A DNA stretch of 64,000 bases from Floccifex porci (GTDB taxonomy: Bacteria > Bacillota_I > Bacilli_A > Erysipelotrichales > Erysipelotrichaceae): positions 167,970 through 231,969 of the forward strand of contig NZ_VUMM01000002.1 of NCBI RefSeq assembly GCF_009696175.1, written 5' to 3'. The position numbers were made by a program, and so were the translations under genes. This document shows, piece after piece, positions 1 through 7,559 of the stretch. The notes below the pieces were generated by a model. It was not told the origin of the DNA and did not search any database. It saw only the letters and a program-made list of their open reading frames with translations. Each line of letters begins with the position of its first letter. The stretch's first letter is position 1.

Positions 1-456
1 TCCAATGGAAAAGCAGTACGCTTCAAAGAAACAGATGTGCGTTTAATGGGAAGAACTGCAGCAGGAGTGGCTGGATTTAATTGTGATGGTTCTCAGGTTG
101 TCGGTGTTGCCTTAAGTTCAGAAGGAGATACAATCTTATCCATTTCTGAAAACGGATATGGTAAACGAAGCAATATTGAAGATTATCGTTTAACTGCACG
201 TGGTAAAAAAGGAGTTACTACAATTAACATAACGGAAAAAACAGGAAAACTAGTCAGTGTAAAAGCCGTAAAAGGAGATGAAGATGCGATGATCGTTTCC
301 AGTACAGGAATTATGATCCGTATTGATTTATCAAAAATTGGTATTTATGGCCGTAATACCCAAGGTGTTCGTCTAATTAATTTAACCGAAGACGCCAAAG
401 TAAATAAAGTAACTTTGATTTACCATCAGGAACAGGAAGAAAATGAAAATGAATAA
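1..456 (+). CDS. gyrA: DNA gyrase subunit A, C-terminal end (5' truncated by window)
   Basis: The reading frame is open from base 1 and ends at the TAA at 454-456, giving the last 151 residues. It carries the C-terminal beta-pinwheel repeats that wrap DNA; the stretch VRLMGRTAAGV is the highly conserved GyrA repeat sequence, followed by further blades (GYGKRSNIEDYR, GRNTQGVRLINL). GyrA is the DNA-cleaving subunit of the supercoiling topoisomerase, working with GyrB. ParC was considered, but MGRTAAGV and the GYGKR motif are typical of GyrA. Being next to serS and dnaX, it fits the origin-proximal gene order of Firmicutes. The acidic tail ends in a run of Glu/Asn. The start lies outside the window. 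Confidence 0.93.
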   Translation, partial: SNGKAVRFKETDVRLMGRTAAGVAGFNCDGSQVVGVALSSEGDTILSISENGYGKRSNIEDYRLTARGKKGVTTINITEKTGKLVSVKAVKGDEDAMIVSSTGIMIRIDLSKIGIYGRNTQGVRLINLTEDAKVNKVTLIYHQEQEENENE

Positions 457-480
457 GTCCTTCAATGAAGGACTTATTCT
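455..480 (+). terminator. Intrinsic terminator overlapping the gyrA stop codon
   Basis: AAGTCCTTC (455-463) and GAAGGACTT (467-475) form a perfect 9-bp stem with a 3-base loop, followed by ATTCTTAT. The stem begins inside the stop codon. The T-tract is weak, so efficiency is uncertain. Confidence 0.7.
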
Positions 481-544
481 TATGATAAATCATATGAATA
501 GAAAAACAGGATTCACTTATTTATAATTGAAATATTTGAAAATT

Positions 545-787
545 AATGGTATAAAAGATAAGTAAAACGTTGAAAAGGAAAAGTAATTGAATTCTAAATT
601 GTAGAGAGAATATGTATGGTGAAAATATTTATTAGATTTTAATGAAAAGCCCCTTTGAGTAATTTAATGAAATCAGTAGTTAAATTCGGTACATACCGTT
701 ATCATGTCAAGTGACTTTAGAAATAAAGTAAAAAGGGTGGCAACGCGAGATATCGTCCCTTTGTGGATGGTATCTCTTTTTTTATTT
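545..787 (+). promoter_or_regulatory. Serine T-box leader controlling serS
   Basis: The block GGGTGGCAACGCGAG at 735-749 is a T-box sequence. Its UGGC should pair with the GCCA acceptor end of uncharged tRNA-Ser, whose discriminator base is G. It overlaps the 5' arm of a terminator: GAGATATC at 747-754 pairs with the arm ending TATCTC at 771-776, followed by seven T (777-783). This is the standard antiterminator/terminator switch: uncharged tRNA-Ser keeps serS on. Stem I should lie within about 545-700, but I could not assign the specifier codon with confidence, so the 5' boundary is approximate. Confidence 0.88.
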
Positions 788-802
788 ATTAAGGAGGAGA
801 AT

Positions 803-2089
803 ATGTTAGACATTAAATTTGTAAGAGAAAATCCAGATCTTGTAAAGGAAAATATAAAAAAGAAATTTCAGGATCATAAATTACATCTTGTAGATGAAGT
901 ATTAGAAGAAGATAAAGAAATGCGTGCTTCTCAACAAAAAGGTGATGAATTAAGAGCTGAAAGAAAAAAGATTTCTAAAGAAATTGGGCTTTTAATGAAA
1001 CAAGGCAAAAAAGAAGAAGCAGAAAAAGTAAAAGAAAAAGTTGCACAAATCGCAAAAGAATTGGTAGATCTGGAAGAAAAAGAAAATCAGTTGAGAGAAT
1101 CTGTAAGAGATAAAATGCTTCAGATTCCAAATATTATCGATCCAAGTGTTCCTATTGGAAAAGATGATTCAGAAAATGTGGAAGTTCAAAGATTTGGTGA
1201 ACCAATTGTTCCAGATTATGAAATTCCTTACCATGCAGATATTATTAAATCTGTAAATGGAATGGATAAAGAAGCAGCTGGTAGAACAAGTGGTGAAGGT
1301 TTCTATTTCCTATTAGGTGATATTGCTCGTCTTCATGAAGCGATGATTTCATGTGCCAGAGATTTTATGATTGATCATGGATTTACTTATGCAATTCCAC
1401 CATTTATGATTCATTCAGATGTTGTAACAGGTGTTATGTCCTTCCCTGAAATGCAGGCCATGATGTACAAAATTGAAGGAGAAGACTTATATTTAATAGG
1501 AACTTCTGAACACTCTATGATTGGTAAATTTAAAGGACAGATCCTGACAAAAGAAGAATTACCAGTTCATATGACATCATATTCCCCTTGTTTTAGAAAA
1601 GAAGGTGGATCTCATGGTTTGGAAGAAAGAGGATTGTATCGTGTTCACCAGTTTGAAAAACAGGAAATGATTGTGATTTGTGAACCAGAAGAATCTATGG
1701 AATGGTATGAAAAAATGTGGAAATTGACTGTAGATTTATTCAGAAGCTGGGATGTTCCTGTTCGTCAGCTGGAATGTTGTTCTGGAGATTTAGCGGATCT
1801 GAAAGTTAAATCATGCGATATTGAAGCCTGGTCACCTAGACAGAAAAAATATTTTGAAGTAGGATCTTGTTCCAATTTAGGAGATGCACAAGCAAGACGT
1901 CTGCAGATTCGTACAAAAGGTGAAAAAGGTACTTATTTCCTTCATACATTAAACAATACAGTTGTAGCTTCTCCAAGAGGGCTAATTGCTTTAATAGAAA
2001 ACAATTATCAGGAAGATGGTTCTATTTTAATACCTAAAGTACTGCAGACTTATATGGGTGGAAAAGAAAAAATCACGAAAGTCAAATAG
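803..2089 (+). CDS. serS: Seryl-tRNA synthetase
   Basis: This class II aminoacyl-tRNA synthetase charges tRNA-Ser in the cytosol. The protein is 428 residues if it starts at ATG 803, which sits after AAGGAGGAG at 791-799; an upstream in-frame ATG at 704 lies inside the T-box terminator and is rejected. Residues 1-110 form the Lys/Glu-rich coiled-coil tRNA-binding arm. The catalytic core follows: PCFRKEGGSHGLEERGLYR is class II motif 2, and NNTVVASPRGLIALIEN is motif 3. The active-site segments are unusual for a bacterial SerRS: GTSEHSM replaces the common TAE motif, and SGDLADLK..DIEAWSPRQ..YFEVGSCSNLGDAQARRL looks more archaeal-like. The T-box upstream confirms serine specificity. Confidence 0.95.
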   Translation: MLDIKFVRENPDLVKENIKKKFQDHKLHLVDEVLEEDKEMRASQQKGDELRAERKKISKEIGLLMKQGKKEEAEKVKEKVAQIAKELVDLEEKENQLRESVRDKMLQIPNIIDPSVPIGKDDSENVEVQRFGEPIVPDYEIPYHADIIKSVNGMDKEAAGRTSGEGFYFLLGDIARLHEAMISCARDFMIDHGFTYAIPPFMIHSDVVTGVMSFPEMQAMMYKIEGEDLYLIGTSEHSMIGKFKGQILTKEELPVHMTSYSPCFRKEGGSHGLEERGLYRVHQFEKQEMIVICEPEESMEWYEKMWKLTVDLFRSWDVPVRQLECCSGDLADLKVKSCDIEAWSPRQKKYFEVGSCSNLGDAQARRLQIRTKGEKGTYFLHTLNNTVVASPRGLIALIENNYQEDGSILIPKVLQTYMGGKEKITKVK

Positions 2090-2118
2090 TTGATTTACAT
2101 CATACAAACTGATATAAT
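2090..2118 (+). promoter_or_regulatory. Sigma-A-type promoter of the SRP RNA
   Basis: TTGATT at 2090-2095 and TATAAT at 2113-2118 are separated by exactly 17 bases. Transcription would begin near 2124-2125, just where the folded SRP RNA begins. Confidence 0.8.
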
Positions 2119-2122
2119 ACCA

Positions 2123-2206
2123 ATGCTACTACAATGATATCTTATGAATCAGGTCAGGTCGGGAACGAAGCAGCCTTAAGTAAGCTCTACCATGTGTGGT
2201 AGCTTT
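2123..2206 (+). ncRNA. ffs: Signal recognition particle RNA (small bacterial type)
   Basis: The central CAGGTCGGGAACGAAGCAG (2154-2172) is the helix-8 signature: a GGAA tetraloop on a CG/CG stem, flanked by the asymmetric and symmetric loops bound by Ffh. The 5' GCTACTACA (about 2124-2132) pairs with 3' TGTGTGGTAGC (2193-2203), closing the hairpin, and the following T run (2204-2210) is its terminator. The length of about 80 nt matches the small SRP RNA class, which lacks the Alu domain. In Firmicutes this gene is usually found beside tadA and dnaX, as here, apart from the inserted IS element. Confidence 0.9.
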
Positions 2207-2308
2207 TTTTGTGGAATAGCGAGGAAACACGGTCCTTTAGGGACGAGATAAATCGCTTTTTTGCTTGCGTACGGTAGTGTATAAACCAATACATGCTATA
2301 ATATACCT

Positions 2309-2752
2309 ATGAAATACATGATGAGAAACTTACATACGGTAGAACCTGTGTTTATAATCTGAATTACCATATAGTATGGGGAACAAAGTACAGAAACAAA
2401 GTTCTTACTGAGCAGATTAAGAAAGATTTGAAGTCTTTACTGTACCAGATTGCGGAAGAAAAAGGTTTCTCGATTGAGCATCTCGAGATTGGTATGGACG
2501 ACATGTGCATCTGCTTGTGTCCGCCCTGCCGAAGTTGTCGGTGACAATGATCGTCTCCTGCCAGAAAGGAACATTGGCTTTCAGACTTATTCGTATGCAC
2601 CTGGAATTCAAATCTTTTTATTGGAAAAAGAAGACAGACACTTATGGTCTTCGCCTTACTATGTGGAAAGTATCGGTGTTTCAAACCAACAGGCGGTTGC
2701 TAATTACATTGACGACCAGAGAAAGAAGGAGGCATCCCATGACAAAGATTAA
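2309..2752 (+). pseudogene. IS200-type Y1 transposase (TnpA) remnant
   Basis: Translated pieces read YGRTCVYNLNYHIVWGTKYR, then KVLTEQIKKDLKSLLYQIAEEKG and IEHLEIGMDD, which match the TnpA N-terminus. A frame change near 2505 then gives MHLLVSALPKLSVTMIVSCQKG, where HVHLLVS would be the metal-binding HUH motif (here MHLLVS). A final frame gives LWSSPYYVESIGVSNQQAVANYIDDQ, the end of the family with the Tyr nucleophile region. The candidate ATG at 2309 is already out of frame with the first block. At least two frameshifts make it non-functional. Confidence 0.85.
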
Positions 2753-3485
2753 GAGAGGTTTCCGAATCCGCCTGTATCCCAACGATGCTCAGAAACAGCA
2801 GATTGCTGTTTCGTTTGGCTGTTCAAGATGGCTTTGGAACAACATGCTGGCGATGTAGAAAGAACGGCACGACAATGAGCCTTCTGCTCCATATCTGAGT
2901 GCATTTTCCATGAACTACCTTATCAAACAGCTCAAGAGAGAATATCCATGGCTAAAAGATGCGGATTCAACCGCCCTGACTGGAACAACTGAGAATCTGC
3001 ATGATGCATATACACGTTTCTTTAAGGGACAGACCCGTTTTCCAAAGTTCAAGTCAAAGAAACATGAGCAAAGTTACATTTCCAAATGCGTCAACAATAA
3101 CATTGTTATCATCGACGATCATCACATCCGCATTCCAAAGCTGAGTAACGTATACTTCAAATGTGATTGAAGACCTGAAAGCCAAGGGAATGATGCACAA
3201 TCATCATCTGTCAAGAGCCGTTGCGAATGTTACTGGAACATGTTTGCAAACATGTTCGCCTACAAATGCCTGTCTTATGGTAAGAAACTGATTCGTGTTA
3301 ATCCGAAATACACAAGCCAGACATGCAATGTATGTGGCAGCGTCAACAATCGCATGGGTTACAACGTTTATGGATAGTTGAAGGTCAGAGAATGGAACTG
3401 TCCTGAGTGTGGCACTCACCTTGATCGAGACGTCAACGCTGCAATCAATATCAAAGAAACAGGTTTGGCTGTAGGCTTAGCCTGA
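2739..3485 (+). pseudogene. TnpB (IS605 OrfB, RNA-guided nuclease family) remnant
   Basis: The start MTKIKRGFRIRLYPNDAQKQ follows a GAAGGAGG site and is typical of TnpB. There is an in-frame stop at about 2856, then the frame resumes to PKLSNVYFKC. The next block, VIEDLKAKGMMHNHHLSRAVAN, is the RuvC-II region with its catalytic Glu; the RuvC-I segment with its Asp is missing, so roughly a hundred or more residues were deleted. The C-terminal part keeps the zinc finger (TCNVCG, WNCPECG) and the Ruv[14 protein letters not shown], with another frameshift and an internal stop. About 249 codons remain, compared with about 370-430 in intact proteins. It is inactive as a nuclease. Confidence 0.88.
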
Positions 3486-3579
3486 ATGGATACAAGAAAA
3501 GGCTTTGAACGAGCCATGGTAAACAGTTGAGCCTCTGGCTGTGAAGTATGCAGCTAAGTTTGACGTTCCCAGAAGCTCT

Positions 3580-3604
3580 GTCCCTTTAGGGACGGGTAGT
3601 TCAC
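3580..3604 (+). other. IS605 right end / candidate omega-RNA 3' scaffold end
   Basis: TGTCCCTTTAGGGACGGG followed by TAGTTCAC matches the general form of the IS605 right-end hairpin, which in active elements is also the 3' scaffold of the TnpB guide RNA. It lies directly before the tadA ribosome binding site. The assignment of RNA function is inference; the associated TnpB is broken. Confidence 0.5.
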
Positions 3605-3621
3605 ATAAAAGAGAGGATCAT

Positions 3622-4086
3622 ATGAATACACAGGAAAAATGGATGAAAGAAGCAATTAAACAGGCAAAAAAGGCATATGAAAAAGATGAAGTGCCTATTG
3701 GTTGTGTGATTGTAAAAGATAATAAAATCATCGCCAGAGGATACAATAAAAGAGAAATGCTTCAACAAAGCTATGCACATGCAGAAATGATTGCCATTCA
3801 GAAAGCCTGTAAAAAATTAAACACCTGGCGTTTAGAAGAATGTGATCTATACGTTACGTTAGAACCCTGTCCAATGTGTGCAGGTGCCATTATACAATCA
3901 CGAATTCGTAATGTGTATTATGGTGCAAGTGATTTTAAAGGCGGAAGTGTAAAAACCTGTATACAATTATTTGATATAAAACAATACAATCATCATCCTT
4001 CATATGTTTCAGGAATATGTGAACAGGAATGCGCACAATTATTAAAAACATTTTTTAAAAATAAAAGGAATAAAAACAAATCATAG
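3622..4086 (+). CDS. tadA: tRNA-specific adenosine deaminase
   Basis: This enzyme deaminates A34 to inosine in tRNA-Arg(ACG), an essential wobble modification. The 154-residue protein has the zinc-dependent deaminase signature: YAHAEMIAI with the zinc His and catalytic Glu, and PCPMCAGAI with two zinc Cys. The chosen ATG follows GAGAGGATC; the longer frame to 3541 runs into IS605 end sequence and is rejected. The insertion element ends only about 17 bases before the start codon, so the native promoter may have been displaced and transcription may now come from SRP RNA read-through or the element. The neighbours SRP RNA and dnaX match the usual Firmicutes order. Confidence 0.95.
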   Translation: MNTQEKWMKEAIKQAKKAYEKDEVPIGCVIVKDNKIIARGYNKREMLQQSYAHAEMIAIQKACKKLNTWRLEECDLYVTLEPCPMCAGAIIQSRIRNVYYGASDFKGGSVKTCIQLFDIKQYNHHPSYVSGICEQECAQLLKTFFKNKRNKNKS

Positions 4087-4124
4087 TTTTTGTTGATATA
4101 ATAATTACGTTAGGAAGTGAAAAT

Positions 4125-5831
4125 ATGGCATATCAGGCTTTGTATAGAAAATACAGACCAAAAAATTTCGATGAAGTTGTAGGTCAGGAACATATCATTC
4201 AAACACTAAAAAATGCAATCTATCAGAATAAAATTGCTCATGCTTATTTATTTTGTGGTCCAAGAGGAACCGGAAAAACAACAACCGCAAAAATATTTGC
4301 GAAAATGTTAAATTGTGAAAATGAAAATAAACCATGTGAAGAATGTGAAAACTGTAAAATGGCTTCTCAATCCTCTCATCCAGATATAATTGAAATTGAT
4401 GCAGCCAGTAACAATGGTGTAGAAGAAGTTAGAAATCTGATTGATAAAGTAAAATATGCTCCTTTATCAGGAAAATATAAAATATATATTATTGATGAAG
4501 TTCATATGATGAGTACAAGTGCATTTAATGCTCTTCTTAAAACAATTGAAGAACCACCAGCACACGTAATTTTTATATTCGCAACTACAGAGCCAAATAA
4601 AGTTTTATCAACAATTATTTCAAGATGTCAAAGATTTGATTTTTCAAAAGTATCACAAAAAGATATAGAAAAAAGACTTAAAATTGTATGTAAAAAAGAA
4701 AATATTGAAATTGAAGAAGAAGCAATTTCTTTGATTGCTCAATTATCTGATGGTGGTATGAGAGATTCATTATCTATACTGGATCAGTGTACAGCTTACT
4801 GTATTACAAACATTACAGCAGATTCGGTACGTAAGATATATGGTGTATTAAATATTAAAGATATTGGTACACTCTATTCTTATTTATATAAGAAGGATGT
4901 AGATTCTTTATTAAAGACACTGGAGTCTTATTCAAATATGGGAATTGATCTTCAAATGTTTGTTCGTGATTTTATTTCATTAATTAAAGAAAGCATCATT
5001 GTAGATTATTCTCCAGAAAGCACATTGGTTTCTGATACTCATAAAAGTATAATCGAAGAGTATTTTTCAAATACAACTGTTTCATATAAATTAAATGTTT
5101 TAAATCATTTAATGGATACATATTCTAAATTTGTATATGCATCAAACATATTGGACTACATTGAAACCTGTTTACTGACAATTATTTCTGAATCATATGA
5201 TTTCAAAACAAAAGAATCAAAAGATAACCTGATTCAGATTAAAAAAGAAGAAAATAATATTGAAAAAAAGGATAATCCTATTCCAGTCATAACCAATGAA
5301 ATTAAAAAAGATGAGAATATCAATGTTTCACGTGAAACATTGATACCGGAATCAGATAAAAAATTTATTTTAAATGACGATTACATTATACAATTACTGG
5401 TTGGAGCCAATAAAAAAATAAAATTGGAAGATATAGAAAAAATGAAACAGCTAAGTATGTATATTTCAGATTTAAATTATGGAAAATATGCCAACAGTTT
5501 AAAAAATATGAAAGTACTAGCTAGTTCAGATACATATATGATTGTGGTGTTAAAATCAGATTTAGAAGTTAAAAATGTAAATAATATTCAGAATGAAGAA
5601 GGATATGAAAAATTTACGAATGTCATATTAGGTAAACCAAAAAAGATATTCGCAATGGATTTCAATCAGTACAGTCAGACAATGGATACATTCAGAAGAC
5701 TATCTGCCTCAAAATCTTTACCAGAACCAGCAATTGTTCATGTGAATTATGATGAAAATCATATGAATATAGATAAAACAGAAGAAAATTTAATGAAAGT
5801 ATTTAATGATTTAGAAATTATAGATGATTAA
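4125..5831 (+). CDS. dnaX: DNA polymerase III subunits gamma/tau
   Basis: The clamp-loader ATPase of the replicative polymerase has 568 residues. Walker A is GPRGTGKTTTAKIFAK (about residues 45-60), a zinc finger follows (CENENKPCEECENC), and the Walker B/DEVH box (IIDEVHMM) and the SRC sensor (IISRCQRFDF) are intact. The C-terminal half is the tau-type extension. A TATAAT at 4097-4102 suggests a promoter with a very short leader. No clear programmed frameshift site was recognised. A perfect ParB-binding palindrome lies within the coding sequence at 5321-5342, between the ATPase and tau regions, where it encodes NVSRET. Confidence 0.96.
   Translation: MAYQALYRKYRPKNFDEVVGQEHIIQTLKNAIYQNKIAHAYLFCGPRGTGKTTTAKIFAKMLNCENENKPCEECENCKMASQSSHPDIIEIDAASNNGVEEVRNLIDKVKYAPLSGKYKIYIIDEVHMMSTSAFNALLKTIEEPPAHVIFIFATTEPNKVLSTIISRCQRFDFSKVSQKDIEKRLKIVCKKENIEIEEEAISLIAQLSDGGMRDSLSILDQCTAYCITNITADSVRKIYGVLNIKDIGTLYSYLYKKDVDSLLKTLESYSNMGIDLQMFVRDFISLIKESIIVDYSPESTLVSDTHKSIIEEYFSNTTVSYKLNVLNHLMDTYSKFVYASNILDYIETCLLTIISESYDFKTKESKDNLIQIKKEENNIEKKDNPIPVITNEIKKDENINVSRETLIPESDKKFILNDDYIIQLLVGANKKIKLEDIEKMKQLSMYISDLNYGKYANSLKNMKVLASSDTYMIVVLKSDLEVKNVNNIQNEEGYEKFTNVILGKPKKIFAMDFNQYSQTMDTFRRLSASKSLPEPAIVHVNYDENHMNIDKTEENLMKVFNDLEIIDD
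5321..5342. promoter_or_regulatory. parS centromere site (ParB/Spo0J binding) inside dnaX
   Basis: The core TGTTTCACGTGAAACA at 5324-5339 is a perfect 16-bp palindrome equal to the conserved bacterial parS consensus. The palindrome extends perfectly to 22 bp (5321-5342). Such sites cluster near the origin and load ParB and condensin. The position beside gyrA, serS and recR agrees with an origin-proximal site. Confidence 0.9.
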
Positions 5832-5843
5832 CGGAGGAAATAA

Positions 5844-6431
5844 ATGTATCCAAAGAAATTTCAGAACATGATCGACTCCTATCAGAAATTACCAGGAGTC
5901 GGTAAGAAAACTGCAGAAAGATATGCGTTTAAAACGCTTGACTGGGATGAAGAAACTCTAGATCAGTTTATTCAGTCTTTAACAGATCTAAAAAAAGGAA
6001 TCACCTATTGCCATATATGTGGTAATTTAAGTGAAGAAGATATATGTGATATCTGCAAAAATGAAAATCGCAATCACAATTGTATATGTGTGGTTCAAAA
6101 TCCAAAAAACATTGATTCTATTGAAGCTATGCAAGAATTTAATGGTGTATACCATGTACTAAATGGAACAATTAATGTATCTAAAGGTGTTTTACCAGAA
6201 CAATTAAATATACAATCTTTGATCAATCGAATCAATGAGGATACAGAGGAAGTCATCTTAGCACTGGATCCAACTGCAGATGGAGAAACCACTTCAATGT
6301 ATATATCAAAACTTTTGAACAACAAGTGTAAGGTCACTAAACTTGCCAATGGCATTCCTCTAGGATCTCATTTGGACTACACAGACCCTCTTACTCTGTT
6401 AAAGGCATTTCAAAAGCGTTCTAATAACTGA
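5844..6431 (+). CDS. recR: Recombination mediator protein RecR
   Basis: RecR works with RecF/RecO to load RecA at gaps. The 195-residue protein shows the N-terminal helix-hairpin-helix (LPGVGKKTAERYAF), a four-Cys zinc finger (CHICGNLSEEDICDIC), and a Toprim domain (CVVQNPKNIDSIEAM; LALDPTADGETTSMYI), followed by the Walker-like C-terminal segment GIPLGSHLDYTD. AACGGAGGAAA precedes the start. It follows dnaX by 12 bases. The small nucleoid-protein gene ebfC (yaaK), usually between dnaX and recR in Firmicutes, is absent. Confidence 0.95.
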   Translation: MYPKKFQNMIDSYQKLPGVGKKTAERYAFKTLDWDEETLDQFIQSLTDLKKGITYCHICGNLSEEDICDICKNENRNHNCICVVQNPKNIDSIEAMQEFNGVYHVLNGTINVSKGVLPEQLNIQSLINRINEDTEEVILALDPTADGETTSMYISKLLNNKCKVTKLANGIPLGSHLDYTDPLTLLKAFQKRSNN

Positions 6432-6471
6432 TTTTTCATATTTTAGCCATATGATTGCTCAGATTTAAGAT

Positions 6472-6535
6472 AAAAGGCATTTATTTTTATATGATTTATA
6501 TATGAAATATCATATAACTTAATAAATGCCTTTTT
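6472..6535 (+). terminator. Long intrinsic terminator after recR
   Basis: AAAAGGCATTTATT (6472-6485) pairs with AATAAATGCCTTTT (6521-6534), and an inner pair, TTATATGAT with ATCATATAA, extends the hairpin. A T run follows. The symmetric A/T flanks would allow termination from either strand. Confidence 0.8.
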
Positions 6536-6910
6536 ATATGAAATTTTATAAAAAAAATAGGAATTATTTATATTTTTCACATGGAGGATAAAATTAAGTT
6601 AAAACAAATATTTTAATAAAATTTAATATGAAATTTAAAAATAAAATCATATGATTGAAATATTTTAAAATCAGTATTAAAAATATTAAATTTAAAAAAA
6701 CATATTAGAAATAACTTATTCATATGACTGCTCATATTTTATTTTTAAATATATGAAAATAATTTATGAATTCATATATTTTATTATCTATAAAAATTTA
6801 ATGAATCAATAAATAAATTTAAAATATATGAAAATCCGATAAAGAATCATATACAATTAAATCATATTTATGATTTATATATGAAAAGATTAAATAAATT
6901 CATATTAGAA
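6536..6910. repeat. Extremely AT-rich intergenic stretch with recurring CATATGA/ATATGAAA words
   Basis: No open reading frame of note occurs here. The words CATATGA, ATATGAAA and TTCATAT recur many times, and a longer near-repeat, CATATGATTGCTCAGATTT (6448-6466), recurs as CATATGACTGCTCATATTT near 6720-6738 (two mismatches). No DnaA box (TTATCCACA) was seen. It may simply be relaxed intergenic DNA, or hold protein-binding sites related to the downstream HTH gene. Confidence 0.5.
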
Positions 6911-6916
6911 TGATTG

Positions 6917-6945
6917 TTGTGATGAAAAAAATATTTTGCTATAAT
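6917..6945 (+). promoter_or_regulatory. Promoter for the coiled-coil HTH gene
   Basis: TTGTGA (6917-6922) and TATAAT (6940-6945) are 17 bases apart, placed 47 bases before the ATG at 6993. Confidence 0.6.
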
Positions 6946-6992
6946 TGTAAAAGATTTTTATATAGGAAAATCATGCGAAAAAGGGGTTTAAT

Positions 6993-7559
6993 ATGGATGA
7001 GAATCAGACAATAGATGTTTATTATGATATGGACATTGCACAAATATGTCAGCATTTTAATAAAACAAGAAATACAGTGGATAAGGCAGTCGCAAAACTG
7101 GTAAAAGATTATCCGGATAAAGATTATAAATATAAGAATCCAGATACAAAAAGAATTACAATCAAAGCAGAAGGTGTTGAAAAATTATCGACTTATTTTA
7201 GAAAAGAAAAGAATGAAATTTCAACCGTTGAAATGGAACTTCGATATGAAAATGAAAAATTAAAGGCGGTGATTGAGGAAAAAGATCGTTCTCAAAAATT
7301 GCTGGAACAGTTATATCAGGAAAAATTAAAATTGGAACTTGAAAAATCAAAACAGACTTTTTTAATTGAACAACAGACAAAAGAAGAACAGATTCAGAAA
7401 CTGGAAACAGAAAAATCGGAACTGATCAAAGAAAATCAGAATCTTCAACAAAAGATTGAAGATGTATCTGAATTACAGAAAGAATTAGAAGAACATAAAA
7501 AGAAAGAATCAGAATACAATTCCAAATCTTTCTTCTATCGTTTACTGCATAAGATATAG
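6993..7559 (+). CDS. HTH-plus-coiled-coil protein (DUF536/KfrA-like architecture)
   Basis: I do not recognise a named gene. The 188-residue protein begins with a likely helix-turn-helix (DIAQICQHFNKTRNTVDKAVAKLVKD, residues about 12-38). After a short linker comes a long, highly charged coiled coil (about 70-180) rich in Glu, Lys and Gln. This layout resembles DUF536 and KfrA-like DNA-binding proteins often found on plasmids, whose coil drives self-assembly. It stands alone after a strong terminator, with its own promoter in AT-rich DNA. Its 3' end overlaps the 3' end of the convergent CYTH gene by 25 bases. A role in DNA organisation is inference. Confidence 0.7.
   Translation: MDENQTIDVYYDMDIAQICQHFNKTRNTVDKAVAKLVKDYPDKDYKYKNPDTKRITIKAEGVEKLSTYFRKEKNEISTVEMELRYENEKLKAVIEEKDRSQKLLEQLYQEKLKLELEKSKQTFLIEQQTKEEQIQKLETEKSELIKENQNLQQKIEDVSELQKELEEHKKKESEYNSKSFFYRLLHKI

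Larger units (their letters stand above)
2221..3604 (+). mobile_element. Decayed IS200/IS605-family element
   Basis: The segment between the SRP RNA and tadA holds a tnpA remnant, then a tnpB remnant, in the usual IS605 order. Each end carries a short hairpin with the same core, GTCC-TTTA-GGGAC (left at about 2232-2244, right at 3580-3594). The right end finishes with GGGACGGGTAGTTCAC, the kind of subterminal sequence seen at IS605 right ends. Both genes contain stops, frameshifts and a deletion, so the element cannot move itself. The left boundary is approximate. Confidence 0.8.

Noticed and set aside
704..802. In-frame upstream start of serS at 704
   Set aside because: It lies inside the T-box antiterminator/terminator region; ATG 803 has the AGGAGG site.
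2364..2684. Minus-strand reading frames across the IS605 remnant and similar frames opposite most genes
   Set aside because: They mirror the coding strand, lack ribosome binding sites and show no recognisable motifs.
3541..3621. Longer tadA frame beginning at 3541
   Set aside because: These codons are IS605 right-end sequence and precede no good RBS.
4125..5831. Programmed frameshift in dnaX for gamma
   Set aside because: Several A runs occur but no convincing slippery site with downstream stem was found.
6536..6910. Possible replication origin in the AT-rich stretch
   Set aside because: No cluster of DnaA boxes was seen; dnaA and dnaN are not adjacent.
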